A DNA stretch of 54,851 nt from Nostoc desertorum CM1-VF14 (GTDB lineage Bacteria; Cyanobacteriota; Cyanobacteriia; Cyanobacteriales; Nostocaceae): the NCBI GenBank assembly GCA_019359245.1, contig JAHHHR010000052.1, forward strand, positions 1-54,851, in the 5' to 3' direction. The position numbers and the translations under genes were made by a program. The notes beneath the pieces were generated by a model, which worked only from the letters and a program-made list of their open reading frames with translations, was not told the origin of the DNA and did no database searches. Positions 15,359 through 23,926 of the stretch are shown in pieces (positions within the stretch are counted from its first letter, which is position 1; each line of letters starts with the position of its first letter).

Positions 15359-16675
15359 CTATTTTTCCCCATTAAACTGTGCATATTCAGTAGTATCATG
15401 GTCGGGTAAAATTTTCTCCACATCCCGCAGTTGGGGAATATAAAATCCAGCACACCCAACCAATAACATACATACAGCACAGATCACATACAGCAGTGCG
15501 ATCCCTGCACCTGCGTTAGTACCAAATATTTTTCCAAAAAACTCAATATGACCACCACCTGTGGCTAATGCAGGGGTAAATATATTATCTGCTAAAGGCC
15601 CTGCGATTAAATAAGCTACTGCTGACCCAAATTGCACAACTAATGAATGGGCTGCAAATACCCGTCCCTGGACATGGGGAGCAACTTTGGCTAACCAAAT
15701 GGCGTTATCGGAACTACCGTTGAAAGGGAAATTGAAAGAAGAACAAAACTGTGCGGGTATCCAAATCCAAGGCGTTCGACCCAAACCAAAGACAATTTTA
15801 CTTAATCCTGCGCCAATCATCCCCAATAAAACACCGTTGATTTTCTTTTTGAAACCACCCCAGGTACTCATAATGATGGCTCCGGTGACACCACCAAAAC
15901 CAGCCGCAGCGGCTAAAGTGCCTAACACCACAGTATTATTTCCGGTTCGAGATAAAATCATCGCTGAATAGAGAGAATTTCCAACATCATGAGCAAACCA
16001 AAACAAAAAGGTGATGATTAAAAGCGCAAGTAAGCTTTTACGAACAAAGATGTAGCGCAGACCAAATCCTAAACCTTGCCAAATATGGAAAGAATTTTCA
16101 TGTTCATTGGTTTGTAGTGGTTTAGGGATGTGGGCAAATAGTAAACTACTAATGGCGATCGCAAAGCTAGAAATATCAATCAGCCAAATTCCCAATAGAC
16201 CAATAACTTGATAAAGATATCCTGCTAGAGCGGGAGCAATAATATTACTTCCATAACTTGACAAAAATTGGAGACTGCTAGCACGGGTGTAGTTTTGTTT
16301 GGGGACTAATAACGATAGTGATGCAAAGTAGGCTAAAGATTGAAATTGATTGAATGTCCCGACTATGGCGCTAGTTAGATATAGATGCCAAATTTGCAAA
16401 TGATTAGTGAGATACAGCAGCATCAGTATTATTGTCATCAAGACTGCTACTGTGTCACCCACCATCATCAGTAATTTACGATTGAAACGGTCAACAATTG
16501 CACCACTGATGCAAGCTAGCGCTATGCTAGGTAGCAAGCTAAAAAAGCCTACTAGAGTTAGAGTTGTTGCCTTACCTGTAATTTCCCATGCCCAAATTGC
16601 GATCGCAAAGCTACTCATACTACTACCAATAGTAGAAACCAATTGACCTGCCCAGATAATCAAAAAATTACGCAT
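15359..16675 (-). CDS. MFS transporter, EntS/MFS_3-like exporter
   Basis: A 438-residue protein with about 12 membrane segments. The N-terminus FLIIWAGQLVSTIGSSMSSF and the loop VDRFNRKLLMMVGD after the second span (the A-type MFS motif) place it in the multidrug/enterobactin-exporter-like group. A second-half segment, TWGGFKKKINGVLLGMIG, marks the equivalent loop. It converges with the AI-2E gene, with an 86-nt gap. No siderophore genes are nearby, so substrate is open. Confidence 0.85.
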   Translation of the reverse strand: MRNFLIIWAGQLVSTIGSSMSSFAIAIWAWEITGKATTLTLVGFFSLLPSIALACISGAIVDRFNRKLLMMVGDTVAVLMTIILMLLYLTNHLQIWHLYLTSAIVGTFNQFQSLAYFASLSLLVPKQNYTRASSLQFLSSYGSNIIAPALAGYLYQVIGLLGIWLIDISSFAIAISSLLFAHIPKPLQTNEHENSFHIWQGLGFGLRYIFVRKSLLALLIITFLFWFAHDVGNSLYSAMILSRTGNNTVVLGTLAAAAGFGGVTGAIIMSTWGGFKKKINGVLLGMIGAGLSKIVFGLGRTPWIWIPAQFCSSFNFPFNGSSDNAIWLAKVAPHVQGRVFAAHSLVVQFGSAVAYLIAGPLADNIFTPALATGGGHIEFFGKIFGTNAGAGIALLYVICAVCMLLVGCAGFYIPQLRDVEKILPDHDTTEYAQFNGEK

Positions 16676-16941
16676 ACTGCTGAGATTTGGTGATTGTGAC
16701 TTTTAAATTCCTATTACCAAATTTATGGCAGTATCGAAGGCGATCGCAAAGCCTATTATGTAGAGAATCACTTGTTTTTTCTAATCTTATATTTTGTCCA
16801 ATAGCATTAATACTGATTTATATAACTTTCAATCAACCTACATTTTTATCAATCAAACAATAAATCAGTATTTAAGAGCCTACTGTGTTTTTTCTATAGT
16901 TTTGCTCTTATATGGCATCTGACTTTTGCAAAGGTATTGAA

Positions 16942-17313
16942 TCAAGACTCAGGGATTTCCTGACTCATCACAGAAGGAATACAGGCTAAAATTGCAGATT
17001 CCAACTGTTTGGGGAGTTTGTCCCAGTTAAATGCTCCCTTACGATTACTGATATACATCTGTGTAAATTCTAGTAATGCTGAGGCATTTTCTTCATCAGG
17101 AGGCAAATCGACAAGCAGATATGTCGGTTTATCCGGGTTAGAAACAGCAACAGCACAACCACGATCACAAACCCATAGACACCCAACAGGCTGAATTTCT
17201 AATTCTTCTGCTGCGAATTTTTCAGTAGATAAAGTGGTGATTTTATCGAAGAGAATACTGCCATCGCAAGGCTGATTTTCTGATAATTCTTCTGATGAAC
17301 GGCGACAATTGAA
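16942..17313 (-). pseudogene. DUF1636 metal-binding protein, 5'-truncated
   Basis: On the minus strand an open frame of about 123 codons gives a nearly complete DUF1636-type protein: RRSSEELSENQPCDGS, then EIQPVGCLWVCDRGCAVAVS with its Cys pair, then KPTYLLVDLPPDEENASALL and ending in SQEIPES. The expected N-terminus (Met, about 8 residues, first Cys pair) is missing. A TAA lies in frame at 17314-17316, directly upstream of FNCRRSS, and no ATG/GTG/TTG is available at the head. DUF1636 proteins are small predicted metal-binding proteins. This copy is probably dead. Confidence 0.65.
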
Positions 17314-17708
17314 TTAATTATCCATTGTTTCAATGGCCACTACAAACTATATTAGCTGCCCCTAATACTAAGTTTAAACTTGAATGTTTAACAGACTTTG
17401 TAAGTGAGATAACTTGCTCTGAGCAAATTGCTCATATGCAAATTCACAGTTAATAATATAGAACTAATATCTAAATTTTTGAGAAAAAATTAGTCTACTT
17501 TTATTTCTTTTTACCTGTTCTCCCTCCCTTTTTTTCTGTCTCTATAAGTGGTTAATAAATCTGATTTTATTCTTTAAAAATAATTTATATTAATTCATAA
17601 AAATAAAAATTTTATTAACCGTTGGATAACCGAACCTTTACTTGTTGTGATAACAAAATGTGCTAAACACTTATCCTGTAATACTTCCTAAGCTTGCCAT
17701 TATTTATC
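17314..17708. promoter_or_regulatory. Leader of phoD, AT-rich
   Basis: A 395-nt gap, very AT-rich from 17450 to 17610, that ends in a Pho-box. No gene is seen. Transcription of phoD is expected to start shortly after the box. Confidence 0.5.
17614..17643 (+). promoter_or_regulatory. Pho-box upstream of phoD
   Basis: Three 8-bp direct repeats occur at exact 11-nt spacing: ATTAACCG (17614), GATAACCG (17625) and CTTTACTT (17636). The known cyanobacterial Pho-box is CTTAACCT repeated with 3-bp spacers and bound by SphR/PhoB. The two first repeats share TAACCG and the third matches the consensus at 6 of 8. The box ends 65 nt before the phoD start codon, so phosphate-starvation induction is likely. 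Confidence 0.7.
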
Positions 17709-19310
17709 ATGGAATCTAATCGCCCATCGCAACTAAACCGTCGCCAGTTCTTGCTGCACTCAACTATCACAGCAGCCGGAATTATTGCCACAAATCTTGT
17801 ATCCAAATCACAAGTTTTTGCCCAAGCGCCTGCAATTATCACCTCTGATAAAATGCGTCCTGCTATACCTTATGGTGTAGCTAGCGGAGATATTTCCAAA
17901 GATAGCATTGTTATTTGGAGCCGCAGCGATCGCCCCGCCAAAATGATCGTAGAATACTCTACCAGCGAATCTTTTAAAAATGTGCAGCGAGTTGTAGGGC
18001 CCAATGCTTTACAAAATAGCGACTTTACAGCACGACTTTATCTGAGGAACCTGCCACCAAACCAACAATTATTTTATCGAGTAATTTTCCAAGATTTAGA
18101 TTATAAAGGTACTTACAGCGCTCCTGTCAAAGGCTCTTTCCGAACTCCCCCCAAATCTGGGCGAGATATATTCTTTGTGTGGGGTGGTGACACTGCTGGT
18201 CAAGGATGGGGGATTAATCCTGATTTCGGTGGGATGAAAATTTACGAAACTATGCGCCAACTTCATCCCGACTTTTTCATCCATTCTGGCGACAATATTT
18301 ATGCCGATGGTCCCATTCAATCAGAAGTAACTCTAGACGACGGCACTATTTGGAAAAACATCACCACACCAGAAAAATCAAAAGTAGCAGAAACTCTCAC
18401 AGAATATCGTGGCAACTATATATACAATTTGCTGGATGAAAACATCAAGCGTTTCAACGCTGAAGTTCCCATATTGGCACAATGGGACGACCACGAAACC
18501 ACAAATAATTGGTATCCTGGAGAATTTCTCCTGAACGATGACCGCTACACAGTTAAGGATGTTAACTTGTTAGCAAAAAGGGGAAGGCAAGCATTTTTAG
18601 AATATTTGCCTATTGGGTATGAAACAAATGATCCAGATAAAGCGAAAATTTATCGCTCCTTCAACTATGGCCCATTATTAGACATTTTCATGCTAGATGA
18701 GCGCACCTATCGGGGGCCAAACACACCTAACCGTCAGCCAGTACCAAGTAAAGAAACAGAAATGCTGGGCAGAACACAAATACAATGGCTAAAAAGGCAA
18801 TTGTTATCATCAAAAGCAACATGGAAAGTGATTGCTAGTGATATGCCTCTGGGACTGATAATTCGAGACGGTAGCACGGACTTTGAAGCTTGGGCTAACG
18901 GAAATGGCCCAGCTTTAGGAAGAGAATTAGAAATTGCTGATTTACTACGATTTATCAAAAATAAGAATATCCAGAATGTTGTTTGGTTAACTGCTGATGT
19001 ACATTATGCAGCAGCCCATTATTACGACCCCGCTAAAGCACAGTTTACCGACTTCAAGCCTTTTTGGGAGTTCGTCGCTGGGCCGCTTAACTCTGGCACA
19101 TTTGGGCCAAACGAATTAGAAAATACTTTTGGCCCACAATTAATATTTCAAAGCCTTCCTCCAGGTACGAAAGCAAATCGTCCCCCAAGTGAAGGTTTAC
19201 AATTCTTTGGAGGAGTAAAAATTAATGGAAATACAAAAGTGATGACGGTAACACTGCGTAACTTGGTAGGGAAAATTGTTTACAGTGTAGATTTACCGCC
19301 AGAAAAATAA
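17709..19310 (+). CDS. phoD: Alkaline phosphatase D, Tat-exported
   Basis: PhoD is a Ca/Fe-dependent phosphodiesterase/phosphomonoesterase that releases phosphate outside the plasma membrane. The N-terminus has a twin-arginine signal (NRRQFLLHSTITAAGIIA), with cleavage expected near VFAQA. Core motifs are FFVWGGDTAGQGWG, the metal-binding FIHSGDNIYADGP, AQWDDHETTNNWYPGE, ERTYRGPN and WLTADVHYAAAHYY. The ATG at 17709 is chosen because it places the twin arginines at residues 11-12. It is 533 residues long, preceded by a Pho-box and followed by a strong terminator. Confidence 0.95.
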   Translation: MESNRPSQLNRRQFLLHSTITAAGIIATNLVSKSQVFAQAPAIITSDKMRPAIPYGVASGDISKDSIVIWSRSDRPAKMIVEYSTSESFKNVQRVVGPNALQNSDFTARLYLRNLPPNQQLFYRVIFQDLDYKGTYSAPVKGSFRTPPKSGRDIFFVWGGDTAGQGWGINPDFGGMKIYETMRQLHPDFFIHSGDNIYADGPIQSEVTLDDGTIWKNITTPEKSKVAETLTEYRGNYIYNLLDENIKRFNAEVPILAQWDDHETTNNWYPGEFLLNDDRYTVKDVNLLAKRGRQAFLEYLPIGYETNDPDKAKIYRSFNYGPLLDIFMLDERTYRGPNTPNRQPVPSKETEMLGRTQIQWLKRQLLSSKATWKVIASDMPLGLIIRDGSTDFEAWANGNGPALGRELEIADLLRFIKNKNIQNVVWLTADVHYAAAHYYDPAKAQFTDFKPFWEFVAGPLNSGTFGPNELENTFGPQLIFQSLPPGTKANRPPSEGLQFFGGVKINGNTKVMTVTLRNLVGKIVYSVDLPPEK

Positions 19311-19335
19311 ATTCATCAATAACTGAGTGAAATAT

Positions 19336-19390
19336 AGCCAGTTAGATAGAGTAAAAACCTGATTTATTACTCTATCTAATTGGCTTTTAT
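19336..19390 (+). terminator. Strong hairpin terminator after phoD
   Basis: The arms 19336-19354 (AGCCAGTTAGATAGAGTAA) and 19367-19385 (TTACTCTATCTAATTGGCT) pair over 19 bp with one G-T wobble. The 12-nt loop and the following TTTTAT make a rho-independent terminator 25 nt past the phoD stop. Confidence 0.85.
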
Positions 19391-19397
19391 ATTTATT

Positions 19398-19589
19398 GCC
19401 TTGTGCTAGAAAGCCATTAGGAAAGATAACATCTGCGTAATTGAAAGTATCTTTACCAGCTCCCCCTGTGAATGTATCAACACCAAGACCACCATCTAGG
19501 AAATCGTCGCCATTACCGCCTCTTAAAATATCGTTACCTTTATCAGCGTAAAGGCTATCCTTTCCATCTCTACCTTTACAATTGTAAAT
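19398..19589 (-). pseudogene. Partial duplicate of the RTX calcium-binding gene
   Basis: On the minus strand this encodes GRDGKDSLYADKGNDILRGG, then a DFLDGG nonapeptide unit, VDTFTGG and GKDTFNYAD. It is homologous, segment by segment, to residues about 42-100 of the intact neighbour (NGNDNLYGR, NDVLRGG, SDFLDGG, VDILTGG). It has no start codon (a TGA lies immediately upstream) and loses similarity after FLAQG, where the phoD terminator begins. It looks like a tandem duplicate reduced to a fragment. Confidence 0.75.
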
Positions 19590-19594
19590 TCATG

Positions 19595-20305
19595 TTAAAG
19601 GGTAATAAAAGAGAAGTCTTGGGGCGAAAACTTAGGTTGGTTAGACGTGCTTGTGAGATTGGTCAGATTAGCCAAAACACTAATCGAGCCGCCGTCATCT
19701 AAGTCATTAGAATACACTAATCTTGAAATGCCAAGTGTAGAGTTGCAATAGACAAATAACCCTTCATCAGATGTAATCTTATTGTTATTAGCAATGGCTT
19801 TGGCAGCAGCAGCAGCATTTGGAAATGCATCGAACAACACCAATACATTGGCATTACCCGATAGTTTAGAGCTAACCCCTTCTGCGTATTTAACCTGGGC
19901 ATTAAAATCAAGTCCGAGTTTCCCAGTTTCAAAGACGAAATTATCTATACCAATTTGGTAGTCGGTAATTCTATCTGGCTGATTCAACACTCTAATACCG
20001 TTGGGACTTTGCGCTGGGGAACCGTTAGCAAATGGGGGATCATAATAACCAAAAGTATCTTGACCAGATCCGCCTGTCAGTATATCAACACCAGTACCAC
20101 CATCTAAGAAATCACTGCCCAAACCGCCTCTTAAAACATCATTACCTGTACGACCATAAAGGTTATCGTTTCCATTCCTGCCTTCAAGAGTGTCATTACC
20201 CCCATTTCCGTAGAGAAAGTCATTCCCTCTCTTGCCATCAATAAAGTCATTGGAGGCTTTACCAGACAAAATGTTATTAGCGTCATTTCCAACAATATTC
20301 GCCAT
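19595..20305 (-). CDS. Calcium-binding RTX (hemolysin-type nonapeptide repeat) protein
   Basis: This is a 236-residue protein whose first 90 residues are GGxGxDxLx nonapeptide repeats (NDFIDGKRGNDFLYGNGG, then NDTLEGRNGNDNLYGR), the calcium-binding beta-roll of type I secreted proteins. The second half (from ITDYQIGIDNFVFETGKLG) is the usual RTX C-terminal cap with an Ala-rich NAAAAAKAIANNN helix. It has no N-terminal signal peptide, as expected for type I export through a C-terminal signal. The ATG at 20305 starts MANIVGNDANN. A fragment of a second copy lies directly downstream. Confidence 0.88.
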   Translation of the reverse strand: MANIVGNDANNILSGKASNDFIDGKRGNDFLYGNGGNDTLEGRNGNDNLYGRTGNDVLRGGLGSDFLDGGTGVDILTGGSGQDTFGYYDPPFANGSPAQSPNGIRVLNQPDRITDYQIGIDNFVFETGKLGLDFNAQVKYAEGVSSKLSGNANVLVLFDAFPNAAAAAKAIANNNKITSDEGLFVYCNSTLGISRLVYSNDLDDGGSISVLANLTNLTSTSNQPKFSPQDFSFITL

Positions 20306-20585
20306 AGCTGTTATCCTTTAAAAATTGCAAATTTATGTTTTGTGAACTCCATTTATCGTAGAGATTCCACAAAGAATAAACATCTGAAAAACGTCTTTAA
20401 TACTACCACAACTAATTAGATAAATTCTTTCTGGCTTTCGTTGTCCACTAAGTAAATATGTCTATAACTTTCGCCATATATCAAAACATCTCTTACAACG
20501 AAAGTTATAAACATCTGAATTGCTGTGGTGCTAAAGATACAGTTGAGAGTATTAATTAAAGAAAGCCTTGCATCCAGCTACTTCT
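20306..20585. promoter_or_regulatory. Divergent region with nested inverted repeats
   Basis: This 280-nt gap separates the RTX gene from the histidine kinase. TATAACTTTCG (20463-20473) is exactly complementary to CGAAAGTTATA (20499-20509). CTTTCGTTGT (20435-20444) is exactly complementary to ACAACGAAAG (20495-20504). Both left arms compete for the same right arm, so two exclusive hairpins are possible. The word AAACATCTGAA also appears twice (about 20379 and 20509). Confidence 0.5.
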
Positions 20586-21770
20586 ATGAGTTTGTTACTT
20601 CCTATCCGCCCCAATCCTTTTCGCTTTTTGCTCTACACCGAATGGGTAATGCTCACCTGTTGCGATTCACTCGCTCTAATTGAAGGTCTAGAACACCGGA
20701 GTATACCAGTTCAACATGTACTGATCTTGGTGTTGCTTGGTTTAATGGGTTTGAGATTACCAAGCGGTCATGCCTGGGTGAAAGTGCTTTATACTGCGAT
20801 CGCAATTCTTTTGATTTTTAGCGGCACAGTATTGGGATATCTCCATATCTTACCCACGCTGTATCTGATTGTGGTTATTCGCAGTTGCTTTCTATTTGAA
20901 TCACTTGGACGTTTAGTTGTAGCAGGTTTATGCTTTATTCTATTTTTGGCGCATCAGATACAGTATCTTCAAAACGTTATGCTGATGGTGCTGCCGGGAC
21001 AGCAAGAGCAATTTTGGATGCATCAATTAGCTGAGATGCTGATGTTTGCATTAGGATTATTCTTGGTTTTGCAATTGGTAAATATATTGCTAGTGGAGCA
21101 AAAGACGCGAAAGCAGCTGAGTGTTGCCCATGAGCAGCTACAACAGTATGCGTTGCAAATAGAAGACCTAGCTGCTGTACAGGAGCGTAACCGCATCGCC
21201 CGCGAGATTCACGATTCTCTAGGTCATTCGCTGACAGCTCTCAATGTGCAAATCCAAACGGTTGTCAGACTTTGGTCTGTTGACCCCACCTCAGCCGAGT
21301 CATTTCTGGCTCAGGCTCAACGACTAGGAGAAATGGCAATGAAGGAGGTACGCCAATCTGTTAGTGCGTTGCGAGAAGATGTACGAGAAGATCAACCTTT
21401 AGAAGAAGCGATCGCATCTTTGGTAGAAGATTTTCGTCAAGGCACTGGTTTGTCTCCCAGTTCTAAAATCACCTTGGAAGTAATTGTACCACTGCCTATT
21501 GTCAAAACTTTATACCGAATTGTCCAAGAAGCCCTGACTAATATTTGTAAATATGCACAAGCCACAGAAGTCAAAATTCAGGTTATCGCTACCAATGACA
21601 GTGTAAACCTTCTAATTGAGGATAATGGTAAGGGATTTAGTGTCAACGAAAAAAGGACTGGATTTGGAATCACAGGGATGCAAGAACGAGTTGCTGCTTT
21701 AGAAGGCTACTTTCACCTCGAAACTGAACCTGGTTCTGGTTGTAAGATAACTGTTGAATTGCCATTGTGA
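20586..21770 (+). CDS. Sensor histidine kinase, NarL/HisKA_3 type
   Basis: The N-terminal 165 residues hold about five to six membrane segments (for example ALGLFLVLQLVNILLVEQ). A short coiled linker leads to the HisKA_3 dimerisation box RNRIAREIHDSLGHSLTALN with the phospho-accepting His near residue 209. The ATPase domain has IVQEALTNICKYAQATEV (N box), DNGKGF (G1) and GFGITGMQERV (G2). It should phosphorylate the adjacent LuxR-type regulator, but that gene carries a stop codon. The ATG at 20586 is preferred to a TTG 18 nt upstream. The signal sensed is unknown. Confidence 0.9.
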   Translation: MSLLLPIRPNPFRFLLYTEWVMLTCCDSLALIEGLEHRSIPVQHVLILVLLGLMGLRLPSGHAWVKVLYTAIAILLIFSGTVLGYLHILPTLYLIVVIRSCFLFESLGRLVVAGLCFILFLAHQIQYLQNVMLMVLPGQQEQFWMHQLAEMLMFALGLFLVLQLVNILLVEQKTRKQLSVAHEQLQQYALQIEDLAAVQERNRIAREIHDSLGHSLTALNVQIQTVVRLWSVDPTSAESFLAQAQRLGEMAMKEVRQSVSALREDVREDQPLEEAIASLVEDFRQGTGLSPSSKITLEVIVPLPIVKTLYRIVQEALTNICKYAQATEVKIQVIATNDSVNLLIEDNGKGFSVNEKRTGFGITGMQERVAALEGYFHLETEPGSGCKITVELPL

Positions 21771-21889
21771 TCGCTAAATAAATGAGCAAGTATTTAATGG
21801 TAGGTAAATATATCTAAACAAGAATCAGAAATTTTGCACTTTACGTTGGTAGATTAAATAGTTGTTACCTAGCTAAAGTTGCATTTCAC

Positions 21890-22537
21890 ATGATTCGCCT
21901 GTTACTGGTGGACGATCAAAGTTTAATCTGCCAAGGACTGAAAGCCATGCTCACGCTGGAACCAGATTTGTAAGTGGTAGGAACTGCTGATAACGGTGAA
22001 ACAGCCATTGAGCAGGTAGCTGCTTTACAGCCCGATGTGGTATTGATGGATGTACGGATGCCTGTGATGGATGGTAGAGAAGCTACACGGATTATCTGTC
22101 AGCAGTATCCAAATACCAAAGTCTTAGTCTTAAGTACATTTGATGACGATCGCTATGTTGCCCAGTCCATCCGTGCGGGAGCAAGGGGCTATTTACTCAA
22201 GGATATGCCTTCCCAAGAGTTGGCGCAGGCGATTCGCTTTGTCCATGCTGGATATACTCAACTAGGACCAGGACTAATGGAAAAGCTAATGGCTAACGTT
22301 CCAGATCCAGATGCTATTACACCAAAGCCAGTCCAGAAAGAATTAACTGAGTTAACCCCACGGGAACAAGATGTGTTGCGCTTGATCGGTCGAGGTTTGA
22401 CTAACCGTGAAATCGCTCAAGAACTTTACATTGCTGAAGGAACGGTCAAAACCCATGTGACTCACCTTTTAAGCCGCCTCAGTTTGCGTAACCGATCGCA
22501 AATGGCAATTTATGCTAACTCTGTTTATAGTGTTTAA
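21890..22537 (+). pseudogene. LuxR/NarL-family response regulator with in-frame TAA at codon 28
   Basis: The frame from the ATG at 21890 reads MIRLLLVDDQSLICQGLKAM and continues to EPDL, then TAA (21971-21973), then VVGTADNGETAIEQ. Relatives have Glu at this position (DLEVVGTA). Everything after the stop is intact: phospho-acceptor Asp54 in VVLMDVRMP, LVLSTFDDD, and the C-terminal HTH (LTPREQDVLRLIGRGLTNRE, then GTVKTHVTHLLSRL). Re-initiation at the GTG at 21974 would yield a protein lacking beta-1 and the acidic pair Asp8-Asp9, which should not be phosphorylatable. It may be a pseudogene, a sequence error, or a truncated constitutive regulator. Confidence 0.8.
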
Positions 22538-22649
22538 TTTTTTTTGGATAACTTATGCACTGGAGCGATCGCACCAAAAGGGTAAGAATGCTGGAGCGAT
22601 CGCTACAGTTAGGAGCTAAATTGAAATAGGTAGAGTTTTGGAGTTGGTC

Positions 22650-23918
22650 ATGCTTAAGCAACTCATTCTTGAAAATTGGAAAAGTTTCCGTTATGCGGAG
22701 CTTCCACTTGACCCATTGACTATTTTGATTGGTACAAATGCGAGCGGTAAATCTAATGTAGTTGAAGCGTTGGAATTTTTACAAAGGATAGTAAAAGGAA
22801 GAGAAATTGAAGATGTTTTGTCAGGTTATTCAACTCTTCCCTCTATTCGAGGTGGTGTAGAATGGGCTGCACTTAAACCAGAAACTCAATTTACATTAAA
22901 ATCTCTAATTCAAGGTCATGATGATCTAACTGATTATTTTTACAAGATTACTATAAAAACTAAACCTAATGCTCAAGTTTTTGATGAATATATAATTCGT
23001 AAAGAACCACAACATGAAAATAATAGTGTAACACAAGAAGAATTCTTGATCAAAACTAATTTTGATCAAGAACTATCAGTACTCATGACAGATGTGTTCA
23101 ATAGAGATAATCAAAGTGTCGCAGTTTATGGTAGTGATAATAAAATATCAGTTCTAAATTTTGTTAAATATATTGAGCTTGATAGCAATAAAGAAAATAT
23201 TCAAGATAAAATACTAGGCGATGAGATAAATGTAGTTGTTCAGTGCCTAGATAAAATATTTATACTAAATCCTATACCTGCTAAAATGCGGGATTACTCA
23301 CGTCTTTCTGATAATCTTGAAAGTGATGCCTCTAATATTGCAGGTTTGCTAGCAGCATTGGATGGTGAAAGAAAAATTGAAGTAGAAAAAACTTTATCTA
23401 CATATATTAAAGATTTACCAGAAGGTGATATTCAAAAAGTATGGGCAGAAAAGGTTGGTAGATTTGGTAGTGATGCTATGCTTTACTGTCAGGAAGGATG
23501 GAAACCCGGTCATATTACAGAAATTGATGCTAGAACTATGTCAGATGGAACCTTACGTTTTCTAGCAATACTCACAGCATTACTTACTCGACCAGAAGGT
23601 AGTCAACTGGTAATTGAAGAAATAGATAATGGGCTTCATCCCTCGCGTGCAGAATTGCTGGTAAGAATACTGCGAGAGATCGGTAGCAAAAGAAAAATTG
23701 ATATTTTACTTACTACCCATAACCCAGCTTTACTTGATGCTTTAGGCCCAGATATAGTTCCTTTCGTGGTTGTCGCACACCGCGATAAAGAAACTGGAGA
23801 AAGCAAACTTACACTTTTAGAAGATATTGATAATTTTTCTAAGCTGTTTGCATCATATTCTTTGGGTGATATGACAACTAAGGGCGCAATTGAAAGAAGC
23901 CTTTCTCGTAATGAATAG
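22650..23918 (+). CDS. AAA ATPase of the OLD/RecF-like (AAA_21, COG4637-like) group
   Basis: A 422-residue ABC-like ATPase without a TOPRIM or DNA-binding domain. It begins with MLKQLILENWKSFRYAELPL, a RecF/SMC-type first strand, and Walker A GTNASGKSN at about residues 31-39. The C-terminal part has the signature-like MSDGTLRFLAILTALL, Walker B LVIEEIDNGLHPSRAELL, and the switch/H-loop region DILLTTHNPALLDAL. The middle (about 100-260) is poorly conserved and Lys/Asp-rich. Its stop is 8 nt before the PIN-like gene, so they form one unit. Such ATPases with a nuclease partner are common in anti-phage or DNA-damage systems. The ATG at 22650 matches the domain start. Confidence 0.85.
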   Translation: MLKQLILENWKSFRYAELPLDPLTILIGTNASGKSNVVEALEFLQRIVKGREIEDVLSGYSTLPSIRGGVEWAALKPETQFTLKSLIQGHDDLTDYFYKITIKTKPNAQVFDEYIIRKEPQHENNSVTQEEFLIKTNFDQELSVLMTDVFNRDNQSVAVYGSDNKISVLNFVKYIELDSNKENIQDKILGDEINVVVQCLDKIFILNPIPAKMRDYSRLSDNLESDASNIAGLLAALDGERKIEVEKTLSTYIKDLPEGDIQKVWAEKVGRFGSDAMLYCQEGWKPGHITEIDARTMSDGTLRFLAILTALLTRPEGSQLVIEEIDNGLHPSRAELLVRILREIGSKRKIDILLTTHNPALLDALGPDIVPFVVVAHRDKETGESKLTLLEDIDNFSKLFASYSLGDMTTKGAIERSLSRNE

Positions 23919-23926
23919 TTACTAAT

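Noticed and set aside
17009..17194. 61-codon plus-strand frame
   Set aside because: It is antisense to the clearly conserved DUF1636 remnant.
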